A DNA stretch of 64,000 bases from Zoroaster sp. YZ-2022 (Eukaryota > Echinodermata > Asteroidea > Forcipulatida > Zoroasteridae), in assembly GCA_029582265.1 (NCBI GenBank), contig CM055837.1, positions 2,713,148-2,777,147 of the forward strand, read 5' to 3'. The translations under genes and the position numbers were made by a program. Below, piece after piece: positions 1 through 11,492 of this stretch (positions within the stretch are counted from its first letter, which is position 1; every line of letters starts with the position of its first letter). The notes under the pieces are model-generated. The model worked only from the letters and a program-made list of their open reading frames with translations, searched no databases and was not told where the DNA came from.

Positions 1-776
1 TATGGTAAAAATCACTCCTCTAAACTGAAAACAATTCCGGCATATCTAGGACACTAAGTGTGTTGACTGAGTAATTGTGATATTACTAAATATAATCATC
101 TCTATCAAGCGATTGATCAATAATAACTGTGTACATGTACATGAACCTAGCCTGGCACAGTGGGTCACATTGTCACTGTTCAGTTAAGACTACCTGAAAA
201 GAACCTTTTCAAGGGCTGGATCTCATTTTCTTCATCTTCTTTCATCAAATGCATACACGTAGCAAGAATTAGCATAAGTCTGTGTACATAGAAATGATGG
301 AAGTTTTACAACAAATTTTCAATAGAAGTGCACTCAACCAATTTGTTTTGAAATATTTTTATTATATTATTTTTTTTTTAAGTGGGGTGTGAAATTAATG
401 AAATACTTTGTGGCAGACCATGCGGAACTCACTTTATTTGCTTAATTGTGCAAAAGTGAAGAAGTGAACTTTTGACCGTCAATTGTTGCATGTAACTGTT
501 GAAAGTCAATGACCCGAGAAAAAATTTGTACCAATAAACTCTGTGGGCTGGAACATTTCCTGTGTTAATAGAGCAATTACATGTAATGTGTAAAGGTCAG
601 AAGAACTTTGGGCTAATCACAGACCCTGTTAGATCCTGAGCAGTCAGTGATGGATTAAATCAAGAAGGTGATTGGTCATTTGCCACAGGGCAATTTGCAT
701 ATTGCTGATCTGCAGTCTTACATGTCTTCACCACTACAGCCCACCGCTGTTCAAAATGCTCTGCAGGCGACATGTG
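1..776. other. AT-rich DNA, no gene recognised
   Basis: I see no coding exon, RNA gene or repeat family in this stretch. Short reading frames here are not conserved-looking and are broken in all frames. Confidence 0.5.
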
Positions 777-781
777 GTTTG

Positions 782-793
782 GGCGCATGCGCG
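782..793. promoter_or_regulatory. NRF1-like palindrome (GGCGCATGCGCG)
   Basis: Exact match to the NRF1 core GCGCATGCGC in an otherwise CpG-poor, AT-rich setting. NRF1 sites usually lie in core promoters of housekeeping genes. A second identical core lies at 1959-1970. Promoter function is inferred. Confidence 0.35.
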
Positions 794-976
794 AGAATTT
801 TGAAGGGTCATACAAAAATGCATATTCATAACGTGACCTTTACTTTTTTTTCCGTCGCGGAGTTCATTGATAAAAACGCCTGTTACATACTGAAAATTAA
901 TTTCAAAGAGAATTTTTAACCAATAGGATTAGAAAGAATATGTCGTCTGCAAATATTGAACTAACGTTACAGCAAT

Positions 977-1213
977 ATGGGCAAACGCGCGAATTTCCTT
1001 GAAGTTTTTATGTGCACAACTCTGGCCCTTGACAAGAGCGCGCACGCTGAAAAAGGTAATATTTTAAAGCGGATTTCCTTCCTGAAGGTGAATTTTCCTT
1101 GAGACATAAAAAGTATAGTAGGTGAAAGAACTCTTATTTTAACTAATTATTACTTTGTTATTTCAGCAAACCCAGTAGCTAACTTTCAAACGGTGGGATT
1201 CCTCATGCTTTAG
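977..1213 (+). CDS. candidate two-exon small ORF, 41 aa, unrecognised
   Basis: An ATG at 977 in strong context (A at -3, G at +4) opens a frame that runs to a splice-donor-like AAG|GTAATA (exon 1 977-1055). A good acceptor with branch-like CTAAT, a pyrimidine-rich stretch and TTTCAG lies at 1147-1166 (intron 1056-1166, 111 nt). Joining the exons keeps the frame open to TAG at 1211-1213. The NRF1-like site lies about 190 bp upstream. I recognise no family in the 41 residues. Unspliced, the frame stops within about 45 codons. This may equally be a chance arrangement or the 5' part of an untranslated leader; only transcript data could decide. Confidence 0.18.
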
Positions 1214-2024
1214 CGTTGTTAAACAAAGATTTCTGGGGAACCCGTTACGTTTTGGGATGACATCATTGTGTGCGTGTGCATATACACACGGATTAGATTG
1301 TGGGCATTTTCATTGTAAGGGGGTTACATAATTTTTAATAACGTTAGAATATAAAACAAACGGGGAATGATTTGAGTTTATAAGCCAATATGAACCAATA
1401 TTTAATACATATATTCTCTTCACTCTTCCATTTTAAATTAATTTAAGGATTTTTTTCCTTTCTATGCACTCCAAATCCATTATTTAAACAGCCAAGATGT
1501 AATCAATAGCAATATTTCACCTTTTTTGAATTGCTGCCCAGAGGACGTTACTTGGGTTTGTTAAGGTATAATCACCATGAAACTGTTCTTCATGAGTTTA
1601 ACTACCCTCCTATGCTTGATTTTTCAAGAAAATAATTCACAAAAGACGTATAATAACGTCAAAAATGGACCAATAATTAGCTTCTCTCGATCTGTAAAAT
1701 TTAACGGATGCTCAATATTTGATGCACATTGAAGACGCTTTTTACACTTCATGGTTTCGATGAATTCACCCAGAAACGTGTCATCTTGTAAAGCCATGAC
1801 TGTAGATTGATGTGTGATCTTTGTTCATTGAGGTCATTTGGCATTTGCACTCACTTTGATCGTACACCTCCAGTCGTTTTGCCAAATTTCAAAAGACGCG
1901 ACCTTGTTTAAAGTTGGTGAAACAACACCAATAGAGGGCGCTATACAGAGCAGAAAAAGGCGCATGCGCACAAACCTCTTGTCACTCTGCAAGCAGCGGT
2001 GAGCCCTACCAAGGTCCAAGGTAA
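1214..2024. promoter_or_regulatory. non-repetitive DNA with CTCF-like and NRF1-like motifs
   Basis: No exon seen. A CTCF-like word (ATAGAGGGCGCTAT) lies at 1931-1944 and a second GCGCATGCGC palindrome at 1959-1970. These two GC-rich words stand out from AT-rich surroundings. Confidence 0.25.
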
Positions 2025-2162
2025 ATATTCATGGTGAATATTCATGATCATATGAATATTCATGATCATATGAATATTCATGATCATAATACATGTACAT
2101 TGAATATTCATGATCATATGAATATTCATGATCATAATACATTGAATATTCATGATCATAAT
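2025..2162. repeat. array of overlapping palindromes (18-bp unit)
   Basis: Six or seven copies of an 18-bp unit made of two palindromes, TGAATATTCA and ATGATCAT, with two short interruptions. Every unit is self-complementary, so the whole block can fold on itself in many registers. Confidence 0.85.
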
Positions 2163-3134
2163 ATATTGTGTGTAAACTTTAAATCAACCAGATAAGAGCT
2201 TGCTGCACATGAGTGCATGTATGATAAATCACCAACCTTTTACCTTCAAGAAAAACCACTGTCACAATAGTAATTAATTACCATGTACATGTACATGAAG
2301 TCTACTGAAAATGACTTAATCAGATACTCAAATACACACATGTACTTCATCCAGTTTCCTTTGGAAAGGAAGGCATTAATACTTTCAAGGTTTCCTGTGA
2401 ATAAAAATTCTGCGGATTATGGCAACAGGTAAACTGTTACATTTGCTTTCTGAAATAAAAATTAATTCATTCAAAGTGTGTTTTCAAGCATTTGTAATTC
2501 CCTGGAGTATTCTAAAAATGTATGAAAAATCCCCCCCCCCCCCCACCCACAATAATACTTAAAACTAACAAATGATTCATATGATCTGCACATAATCCTT
2601 ACACTTTATTTCAATTCAATCCGAACTGCAAATTTGCTGAAATGAATAAAAAAATATTCAACAATAGATGTGTACAGATTTCTCAAGATCAAAACTGCCA
2701 AGAACACTGGTTCTACCATACTTCTCTACAGAGAAAAAGGGTTTTCGGTTCACTGTACACTGTATGCATGGCTAGGGACTGAACGTACAAACTCATAAAT
2801 GTCAACTGACTTTGAATTTAACCATAATCTCATCCGGCAGTTGTCGATGTGTTTCTTACTTAGAAGCGGACCTCACAGCAAGTTTTGACGATAAATGTGT
2901 CTGACATTAAAATGGGTATGTGCCTCCCGTTGGCTTTGTATTACAAAAACAGGTGATTTTTGGGGTGAATAATTGAAAAGATCTTTGTGCAGACATTTTA
3001 TGTATATTTTATGTATGAGTACATATGCTCTTTGGAATCAATAGCTCCCATATTATGGGAATGTTGAAAGTCTGATTGCACGTTTGGTTAATTCACATTT
3101 TGAACTTACATGTAAGGCAGATTATAAAATATAC
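2163..3134. other. AT-rich DNA, no gene recognised
   Basis: Nothing supportable except a poly-C run at about 2530-2545. No exon or repeat family seen. Confidence 0.5.
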
Positions 3135-3474
3135 AGGGCTGTGCGTTTTCGACTAATTTGGTAACCAGATATTCAGATTTTGATTTTGATCGAATATTCG
3201 ATATTCGAAGGCCGCCAATTGCACCACATGATAAAACGTGCATGCACGATATGGTGGGGCCAAAAAATGTACTAAATACAATGTCACCCGGATTAGGATG
3301 GACTTAAATGCTAGGTGGCGGCCAAGATTTTTTTGGGGGAGGAGGGGTAATAATGAAAGCGCCAATATAAAAAATAAAGTAAAAATTCAATAAAAACTCA
3401 AACCGGGAAAAAACAAACCGGATATTCAAACCATCAATTGAATATTCGAATATTCAGTTATTCAGCACAGCCCT
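3135..3474. mobile_element. MITE-like element with 10-bp terminal inverted repeats
   Basis: Ends are AGGGCTGTGC (3135-3144) and GCACAGCCCT (3465-3474). Interior is rich in GATATTCGA-type words near both ends. The outer sequence GCTGTGCGTTTTCG recurs at one end of the dispersed family at 9931-10276 and 54938-55215, so they may be related. No coding capacity. Confidence 0.55.
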
Positions 3475-5559
3475 AAAAATATGTACAGTGCAACGAACAC
3501 CACTATAACAAATATCTGGCGATACAAAACCATTAACCAATTAATTTATTTATTTTCAGGCCAGGATAGAGGAGCCTGTGTTGGGATATAAATGCTAAGC
3601 ACAAATTTAATTCTTTAGCAAAAAAAACAAACATTGGCCTGGAACTGGAGTGGAAGGATTTCAACTGGGGGTGACGATATTGATTTTTTTGATAGTTGAT
3701 TATCGACGGCCTTGATATCGGCCTTGATATTATTGTCTCAACACGCGGATTTTTTAAATACATGAAAAAAACATGTATTGTACATTAACAACATTGGACA
3801 CCGAAATAACTACTTTTACATGCAAGTTGTACAGTGAAGTCCTTGGAATATTTGCAATAATTTGAGAATATTGGCAATATTTTGGGAATATCGTCAACAT
3901 GGCGATATTTCGATATCTTCAAATTTAGCCGATAATTTGTTGAATATCATATCGTTACGATATTATCTTGATATTGTCCACCCCTATTCTCAACCAGTAT
4001 TTCATACAAAACATCAAACTTTGGCTTGTCTGTTTGATTTTTTTTTCTAAGTTAAACTTTCCAAAATAATCTCATAAAGCTGCTAAGCTGAGAAGAATCA
4101 CTAAGCAACAAAATTTGCTAAGCATATTTTGATGGAACCAAATTTTTTTTTTTACAGACTGTGGTTTGTTGTCTTTAGGCCTACATGTATATAATATTGC
4201 TTTACTGCAAAACAAAAATGTTGGTAATGACAAAAATATGGATGATTTTTTTCAATTGAAAGTTTCCTGAAAGCTTCTGTTTGTAGAGAAAAAGAAATTG
4301 AGATTTTTTTTCTAAACAAAAGTAATCGTTTTGCTTTCCACTAAATTTATATTGGCCAATGGCTAGATGGCTTTAAGTTAATAAAGCGCAAACAGTAACC
4401 CAGAGGTTGGAGGATCTTATCCTGCTCTAGAAATTTTTCTTTGTTCATTTGTTCCAGATATTATTAAAATAATTCCAAAAATACTGCACAGGTTTTTTGG
4501 AATTATTTGAAGTTTGGTAACCAAACTCAATTTTGAACCACAACTCAGTCAGCCCATCTGCTTTTGAATTACATGTATACTCACAAATCACCAGCAGTTT
4601 CCTATGATTCCATAAATCACAACAAAATGATCCCAAATGATTTGACTTAATCAAACATCCAAGAACACGGTCCATTTGCTGTCCAACAGAAAAAATTTCC
4701 AGAAATCCAGGGGAAATCAAAGGAAGGTGAAACTTTAGGGTGATAACAATCTGATCCCCAGAACACCTATACTGTAATCGGTCGTCTGGAATAGATTCCT
4801 TCCGTAATGGTTACACCTTGCAGCAAAGTTTCCCCCATCAGACTTCATTCAACACTTGCCCAGTCACAGAGAGTGAACGGTCCGGCGGTGGTTAAGTGCT
4901 CCAACACTTTCTTGACACAACTGCACTGTTTAGAGTGAATCAACTCAAGATAAAGTCCACACACGGGGACGGACGAGAGACAGATCTATCTCCAGGCCTT
5001 ATGAGTCAGCCTCCTGCTTTCCTGTGTATCTTTTGGGGCAAAAGATCCCCGGAAAAGACTACAAGGGGTGGAATTATTCCCTGACAGGGGGTAGAAAGCC
5101 TGGAGGTGTCCTAAGGGGTCATTCATTAACCTCTGAAAAGCCAGCATTTCCGTCATCGACCACTTTTGATTGTACACTTAAAGTCTTGTTATTCTCAGAC
5201 TGCTTTATTGTAGTGGGCACATAATGAATAGATCTATTTATGGCACAGTGCATTAATATAATGAAAGGTGTTTGTGCATTATGTATCACACTGTTTGTGT
5301 CACTTTTCAATCAATTCTTTTCTGAGCTGAGAGCACAAGTACTTTGGTGAGATGATGGTTTAGAGACCTTAAAGTGAAACATGTTTAAACAATGCCAAAG
5401 ATGTACATTGTAAACAATACCACAAACAAACTGTACCTTGGATTGCCAAATCATCAAAAACTAAACATTATAGCATGATTGATGGAAGCCATATTAAAAC
5501 AAGTGCCTAAACTAAACAAATTTATTGTAGGATTTACTTAATTTTAAAACCTTTTTTTC
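3475..5559. other. non-repetitive DNA, no gene recognised
   Basis: No exon recognised. The block 4740-5170 is somewhat more GC-rich and free of the local repeat families, so it could be a conserved non-coding element; that would need cross-species alignment. Confidence 0.4.
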
Positions 5560-5799
5560 TAGCGCACCGAACTCAAGTTCTGGTGTTGCCAGCAGCAGGG
5601 TGTGGGTTCGAGCCCCGGTCGTGACACTTGTGTCCTTGAGCAAGGTACTTAACCATAATTGCTTCGTCCTTCGGATGGGACGTAAAGCCGTAGGTCCCGT
5701 GTGTTGTGTAATGCACGTAAAAAAGAATGCGCCTTGAGCACCACTTAGTTGGTGGATACGTGCGCTATATAAGTCCACAGATTATTATTATTATTATTA
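5560..5799 (+). mobile_element. tRNA-derived SINE, body variant B
   Basis: A tRNA-like head with box B GGTTCGAGCC (5605-5614) is followed by the family sequence CTTGAGCAAGGTACTTAACC. After ACCATAATTGCT (5652-5663) it carries a body with the word CTTCGGATGGGACGTAAAGC, unlike the other copies here. It ends in GTGCGCTATATAAGTCCAC and an (ATT)n tail. Known biology: polymerase III-transcribed, mobilised in trans by LINE machinery. Confidence 0.8.
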
Positions 5800-5887
5800 C
5801 ATGTTTTCTGTAAAAATGGTGAATGCTTTTTCAAATTTTTCTCAAGACATAAACTTCACATTGAGCTGAAGGGTTGGTTGATAAATG

Positions 5888-6670
5888 TACATCTTGATTC
5901 AAAGTGATCATAGAAGCAGTTTGGCCAACATGACCAATGTTGTACCTTCCCTTCAATGTATTGATTCAAAGAGAGTAAGCATACTCATAGAAGCAGTTTG
6001 GCCAACATGACCAATGTTGTACCTTCCCTTCAATGTATTGATTCAAAGAGAGTAAGCATACTCATAGAAGCAGTTTGGCCAACATTACCAATGTCGTACC
6101 TTCCCTTCAATGTATATCTTGATTCAAAGAGAGTAAGCATACTCATAGAAGCAGTTTGGCCAACATTACCAATGTCGATCGTACCTTCCCTTCAATGTAT
6201 ATCTTGATTCAAAGAGAGTAAGCATACTCATAGAAGCAGTTTGGCCAACATTACCACTGTTGTACCTTCCCTTCAATGTATATCTTGATTCAAAGAGAGT
6301 AAGCATACTCATAGAAGCAGTTTGCCAACATTGCCAATGCTGTACCTTCCCTTCAATGTACATGTATATCTTGATTCAAAGAGAGTAAGCATACTCATAG
6401 AAGCAGTTTGGCCAACATTACCAATGTTGTATCTTCCCTTATGTGTATCTTGATTCAAAGAGAGTAAGCATACTCATAGAAGCAGTTTTGCCAACATTAC
6501 CAATGTTGTACCTTCCATTCAATGTATATCTTGATTCAAAGAGAGTAAGCATACTCATAGAAGCAGTTTGGCCAACATGACCAATGTTGTACTGTACCTT
6601 CCATTCAATGTATTGATTCAAAGAGAGTAAGCATACTCATAGAAGTAGTTGCCAACATTACCAATTACAT
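5888..6670. repeat. 81-bp minisatellite, about 10 copies
   Basis: Tandem units of about 80-81 bp, each with TTGATTCAAAGAGAGTAAGC, a CATACTCATAGAAGCAGTTT segment and CCAACATTACCAATGTTG. Unit length is a multiple of 3, which creates spurious open frames on both strands. The same unit forms a second array in the opposite orientation at 46813-47370. Confidence 0.95.
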
Positions 6671-7224
6671 TGATCCTTTACAGACCATAGCGGAAGCAGC
6701 AAGTTATGCAAGCAAGTTATGCATAAAACAATATACATAATTTGTATTATAGATTTCCCCAATATTGTACTCTTACAAGATATGAGATAAAAACATGCAG
6801 TTTTACAAAATGTTTCAAGATATTTTCAAAATGTTTAAAATCAGTCATTGGCCTAAATGTTTGACAGTGGTTATCAAGAAAAGTCTGGTCTCTCAAGGGT
6901 TAAACATGATCAAATTAATAGGTGGGTAACACACATTGTCTCAAAATGTGTAACATTTCCAGATACAGCTCAACTCCCTAATCACTGAAAGGTCTTTTCA
7001 TTGACATTAATCCCCAGAGGCAAAACAGAGGTCTAGCCTCCTTGTTCAGCTCCTCCTACATCCTTCCGTCCATCCTTAAGTGTGAAAGTAACACCTTATT
7101 CATACTGAATTTGCTTATGATGGAGACTAACTCTCCTCTTCATGACCAGGAAGGGGAACCAAGTAATTTCCTGATTCCAGAGGGCCTCCATCAATAGAAT
7201 CTTTGTTTGTTACAAAATTCCTCC
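6671..7224. other. non-repetitive DNA, no gene recognised
   Basis: No exon seen. The part at 7010-7210 lacks repeat words and might be a conserved non-coding element; unsupported beyond that. Confidence 0.4.
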
Positions 7225-7560
7225 CTAAACCCCTGGAGGCATTTTTGCTAGAAACTATCCCAAATCATCCAAAATCCATCAACATACAGTAAAAAGGTAC
7301 CCCAATTGTTAGACTTTGATGGAATTGGTACAGTTCGTAGCAAATGCAAAGCATCCTGGCTTGGCTATTACATAGTTCTGAATCCAACAAAAGCAGCCGG
7401 TGGAGTTTGATGGATTTGGTACACATGGCTACATGCTCTATTCGCTGGCCTATATTGTGCAGTACTGAATCCATCAAAACCAGGCAAATCCATGAGAAGG
7501 ATTTTGGAGGATTTGCGGTAGTTAGGATTAAGGGAAAGACTTTCATACATTGTAGATTTT
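7225..7560. repeat. dispersed/tandem repeat with AATCCATCAAAA words
   Basis: About three degenerate units with GAATCCATCAAAACC, GATGGAATTGGTAC and TCGCTGGCCTATA words. Related copies occur at 45673-46015 (clear 114-bp tandem) and 56585-56892 (split by a SINE). Confidence 0.7.
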
Positions 7561-7624
7561 CAGGGGCAGATCCAGGATTTTATGTTGGGGAGGGTGAGGT
7601 TTAAATTTACATTCTATGAGTTAC

Positions 7625-7753
7625 AATAAATAAAGACTGTTTGCAATGACACCATGTGAACAAATTCTCTTTTGAGTGGTAATTAGTTCTGAAAAGAACT
7701 GGTGGTTACAACTCAACATCTCGATCAGTATGCTCTGATCGTCTTCAGCAGAA
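7625..7753 (+). mobile_element. small element of the GGTGACACCATGTG family
   Basis: Shares AATGACACCATGTGAA, GTAATTAGTTCTGAAAAG and the end GCTCTGATCGTCTTCAGCAG with copies at 22822, 43851 and 52094. Flanked by near-identical 14-mers (ATTCTATGAGTTAC at 7611-7624 and ATTTTATGATTTAC at 7754-7767), a probable target duplication. Start-truncated compared with the 48056 copy. Confidence 0.7.
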
Positions 7754-7961
7754 TTTTATGATTTACGGTTACCATTTATTTATTTTATTATTTTTTTGTG
7801 CAAATGTGGGGGGAGGGGCATGCGGGCCACACCCCCTTGGATCCGTCCCATGCATTTTGGTAGCTTATGGTCTGAAACTGAGAGTAAATTTTAATCTTTA
7901 TAATATCATAAATGGAAATTTTAATACTGTTTTATTTATTGTTTATTTTTTATTCAATTAA

Positions 7962-8222
7962 CCCTCCTATAGGTTTAACACTCAAAGACACTCAAAATTT
8001 GTCTCTCTTAACCCATTGACTTTGTGCAGTGCACTCAAATACATGCAAACACATGTGGCTGCTAGGTCAAACCCAAAGACACTCAAAATTTGTATGTAAC
8101 TCCCAACCCATTGACTTTGTGCAGTGCACTCAAGGAGGTCAAACCAAAACCAAGTACATACACAGTGAGTGTCTGTGGGTGCCGTGCTGACTGGGCCAAA
8201 TTTCAGCCTGGGCATAGGAGGG
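7962..8222. mobile_element. TTAA-flanked MITE, ends CCCTCCTAT, type a
   Basis: TTAA at 7958-7961 and 8223-8226 bracket a 261-bp element beginning CCCTCCTATAGG and ending CATAGGAGGG. The interior repeats CTCAAAGACACTCAAAAT and GACTTTGTGCAGTGCACTCA. A second copy is at 57961-58301. TTAA targets with ends starting CCC are typical of piggyBac-superfamily passengers (inference). Confidence 0.8.
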
Positions 8223-8542
8223 TTAAAATGTATTGGTTAAATACAAAAATAACCAAAAATACCAAACATTTTGAATGTGAAACTTACTTACTGTAAAACT
8301 GATGATGGTATCAATCTTCCCTAGAAATAATTTTGCTGTCACTAAAACAAAACACAAGAAATAATGTCCAGTTCGAATTTAGGAAAGAGTACTCCCTTCT
8401 AAAAGAATTCACAGGGACGTTATATTTATTCCAAATATTTGAAGACCAGTCATCTGAAACCATATAAATAATACATTGAAAAATATTTGATTTTCCAGGA
8501 GAATGCATGCATTATGGATTTTACTTACATGCCCCCTGACCC

Positions 8543-8807
8543 ATATATCATCGTGTCAGTGCAAAAACATCGTATCTCCGAGTTACGACGTTTTTGCACA
8601 AAACCAGTTTGTGTCAGTGCAAAAAGGTCGTATGTAACAAGTTCCCGGATGAATGCACAAAAGCAATGGCTGAGATACGACGTTGTTGCACAAACATTTT
8701 TTAATGTATGTAAATTTATGCAGATTGACGACGCGCTGTACATACGACCTTATTGCATTGTGAACATACGATGTTTTTGCACTGACACGACGATACGTAC
8801 ATCCCCT
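8543..8807. mobile_element. inverted-repeat element with repeated TGCAAAAA..TCGTAT core
   Basis: Perfect 25-bp inverted repeats at 8551-8575 and 8766-8790, extending outward with mismatches. Core words TGCAAAAACATCGTAT and TGCAAAAAGGTCGTAT recur inside in both orientations. The near-duplicate words CCCCTGAC at 8533-8540 and 8813-8820 flank it. Not recognised. Confidence 0.75.
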
Positions 8808-8958
8808 GACAGGTGCTCAGCATTAAAACCAATCTAAATACCCACTTTAATCCCAAAACTGTAATTGCCGTGCATCTGGTCGGCTTTGTACTTCAAAGCA
8901 GAGTTGCACCATGTGTTTCATTTTGGACAGACATGTCGCATAATAAATCCCCATTTAA

Positions 8959-9292
8959 AAACCCTCCTACTATATATAGCTAAATGTCTGTGGCAAGTAC
9001 ATGTGTAGCTATAGTGGTCAAAATCAGTCAACTGTCTGTTTTTTACTGTTGAATCAACTGTGCACACGGGGGCATTTATGACTGGTTTTGACTGTCATTT
9101 TGACCACCCTCTCAATACAAGATAATGCTTTTTTTACCAGGCAAATACGGTCGACTCATTTTGACCTGTAAATGTACTTACTAGTACACATATAAAGGTT
9201 TGACAGTGTTTGACTTTTAAGTGCACTAGAAATACGTTGGCAAGTACATGTAGAAATTTTGACTAATTTTGACCCTTGCAGTCATAGAAGGG
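8959..9292. mobile_element. TTAA-flanked MITE, ends CCCTCCTAC, type b
   Basis: TTAA at 8955-8958 and 9293-9296. The interior is dominated by GTCAAAAT/ATTTTGAC words, including GGTTTGACAGTGTTTGACTT. Other copies: 24645-24926, 26903-27154, 51373-51683, and fragments at 18724 and 28161. Confidence 0.75.
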
Positions 9293-9356
9293 TTAAATTA
9301 TAAGATGGTGTTGTGTTGTGATCCTTAGTCGGGGTTACTAAGAGGTACAAATAATG

Positions 9357-9452
9357 TTAACTTGCTTCACTTTGTTGTAAAGTTGCAAGTAAAAGAATTC
9401 GTGTTAACTTGCTTCACTTTGTCGTGAAGTTGCAAGTAAAAGAATTCGTGTT
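9357..9452. repeat. two tandem copies of a 48-bp unit
   Basis: GTTAACTTGCTTCACTTTGT and GTTGCAAGTAAAAGAATTCG occur twice in tandem with two base differences. Confidence 0.85.
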
Positions 9453-9930
9453 AACTGGATTCGTGATGCCGTCCGTAGAGGTTACAAACATTCACAAGAA
9501 GTATTACTTCAAGAGACTTCCAGTTGATTATAAACATCAAATAGATTCAACATTTATTGATTCATAAAAGCATTACAGCATAGATATGTGTGTGTGTGTC
9601 TCCTTCTCAGTCAGACCCCAACCGAAGAATGAATCATGTCTCTTTATTTTCCATATCAAAACAATATCAAAAACATTCTCATTACGCGGCATTGCGTCAG
9701 TTTCAACACGCTGCACTTTGCAATGCGCGCACGCTAAGGCTACGCTTATAATAGCATAATTATCGCACATGGGATGATAGTCATGACAGATGGTTTACAT
9801 TATAGATCATATAGCTAAATGTACATCTTGTACAGTACAGCATGGAGTAAGAACAGTAACTCCCAGCACAATACTAAGCAGTTTTGTCAACATAACCAAA
9901 CAGTACCTCTTTCTAATTAGGCTGTAGGCC
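9453..9930. other. no gene recognised
   Basis: A short (TG)n at about 9586-9599; otherwise no supportable feature. Confidence 0.5.
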
Positions 9931-10276
9931 TACCGGGTATCTGGGGACCCGACCGAAATTGTCATTACCTGGTTCCATTGTTCGGTTCCAATTACCCGTA
10001 AACGACTTTTGAAAATTTTGACTGAACATTCAAGCTACACAATGGAAGTCTCCGATTTTGTTTAAACATTTTTGTTGTTGTGAGGAATGGGGATGCTAGG
10101 AGTCGTTTTCAGGCGGGAAATTATTATGACTCTAATAAAATAAGAGAAACATGTGTTCATATTGGTTATTTTATACATTCAAGAGTATTTATGTGTTGTT
10201 TACGGGTACCCAGGCATACTTGGATTTCCAATTTCAGGTATCTGGTTCCTGAAATTACCGAAAACGCACAGCCTTA
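9931..10276 (+). repeat. dispersed repeat family A, copy 1
   Basis: Shares GGGGACCCGACCGAAATT, TACGGGTACCCAGG and TTATTTTATACATTCA with copies at 49369-49922 (plus strand) and 54938-55215 (minus strand). One end carries CGAAAACGCACAGCC. No coding potential; probably a non-autonomous transposon. Confidence 0.75.
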
Positions 10277-11492
10277 CTTTCTTAAAATACCATTTCCATT
10301 CCATTTGTCACTACACAGTACGTTTACCCTCACTCACTGCCAAACCCCCTCAATGATTCCCCCAAGGGGAAACTCTAGATACCGTACTACCACAATTACT
10401 TTCATATGACCCACTTATAATAGCAATTCTAATATTCCCTTATCGAATATTCCTGCCAAGAGAGTCATCACAATGACAAAAACCTTGCTGACCTATAGGG
10501 GTACACTCTGCAAATTGATGTGGTTTCGGTTACATAAAGGCAAGGGGGCGATTTCAAATCCATTGAGGGGCTAATGATTATCAAATGAGGGTCTTTATTG
10601 GGACCGACAATTTGCCAACACTGATAGGAATGTTCTTCAAGGAAGTCCTCTGGGGTGGCGGTTTCGAGAGTTGGAAAGTAATGAGATGAAACTGGAACTC
10701 ATCGATCTTTTCTAAGTTAATTGACCCTGACTAATTTACAGAGGAACAATTTTGGTCCAAATTTTACACAGCGAAATTTTGTTGGCAGAAATATGTGTGT
10801 GTAAGACTATATGCAGGTCGGGAATTCACAAAGGCCACAGAGGATGGCCTACGTGTACGTTCCCCATGTCTTGGTTTTGGTGCCCCTTAAAAATGTTCGC
10901 ACAGACATGCTGATATTTTAGTGGAAGTGCATTTTACTCAGAAAATAATCAAATTTCACACCTGTACAGTAGGTTATGCTAATTTTGAATCAAATTTTGA
11001 AGCAAATCTTCAATTTTGAAGATCTTCAATCTATAGATCTTCAATCTATAATTTTGCTACGCAATACAAGCGAAATCATTGACTGACGAATACTCCCCTT
11101 ATATTACCCCTCCCCCACCCCTCAATTATCAGAGTAAGCAGAAATACATAAACCTGTTGGTAAACTGGGGCTAATTTCAGAAAAATTAACTTAGCAGAAA
11201 ATTTTGCTCAGCAGTAATAAACAGACTACCAGCCAAGGTCTGCATTTAAAAAAAAATTTTTTTTTATGCAAATCGCCCCACACAAGGCCAATGGCCACTC
11301 CAAGGTGGGGGCTACTAAGTCATTGAATTGTTACAACAACTCCACACTGAAGAACCAGCCCCTCGCACCGAAACAAGACGAGTTCATAACCAGCCTCTTC
11401 ACTGTGCATATTATGTCATATGAAAATTTAACTGACAACTAACAAAACTTGCTTAGCAAATTTTAGGTTCGAAATGTAAGGGCAATAACCAC
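10277..11492. other. no gene recognised
   Basis: Non-repetitive AT-rich DNA. A direct repeat GATCTTCAATCTATA occurs at about 11020-11055. No exon seen. Confidence 0.5.

Noticed and set aside
5998..6621. Short frames with ESRYTLKGRY-type repeats, also at 46824-47287
   Set aside because: Artefacts of the 81-bp (3x27) minisatellite, readable on both strands.
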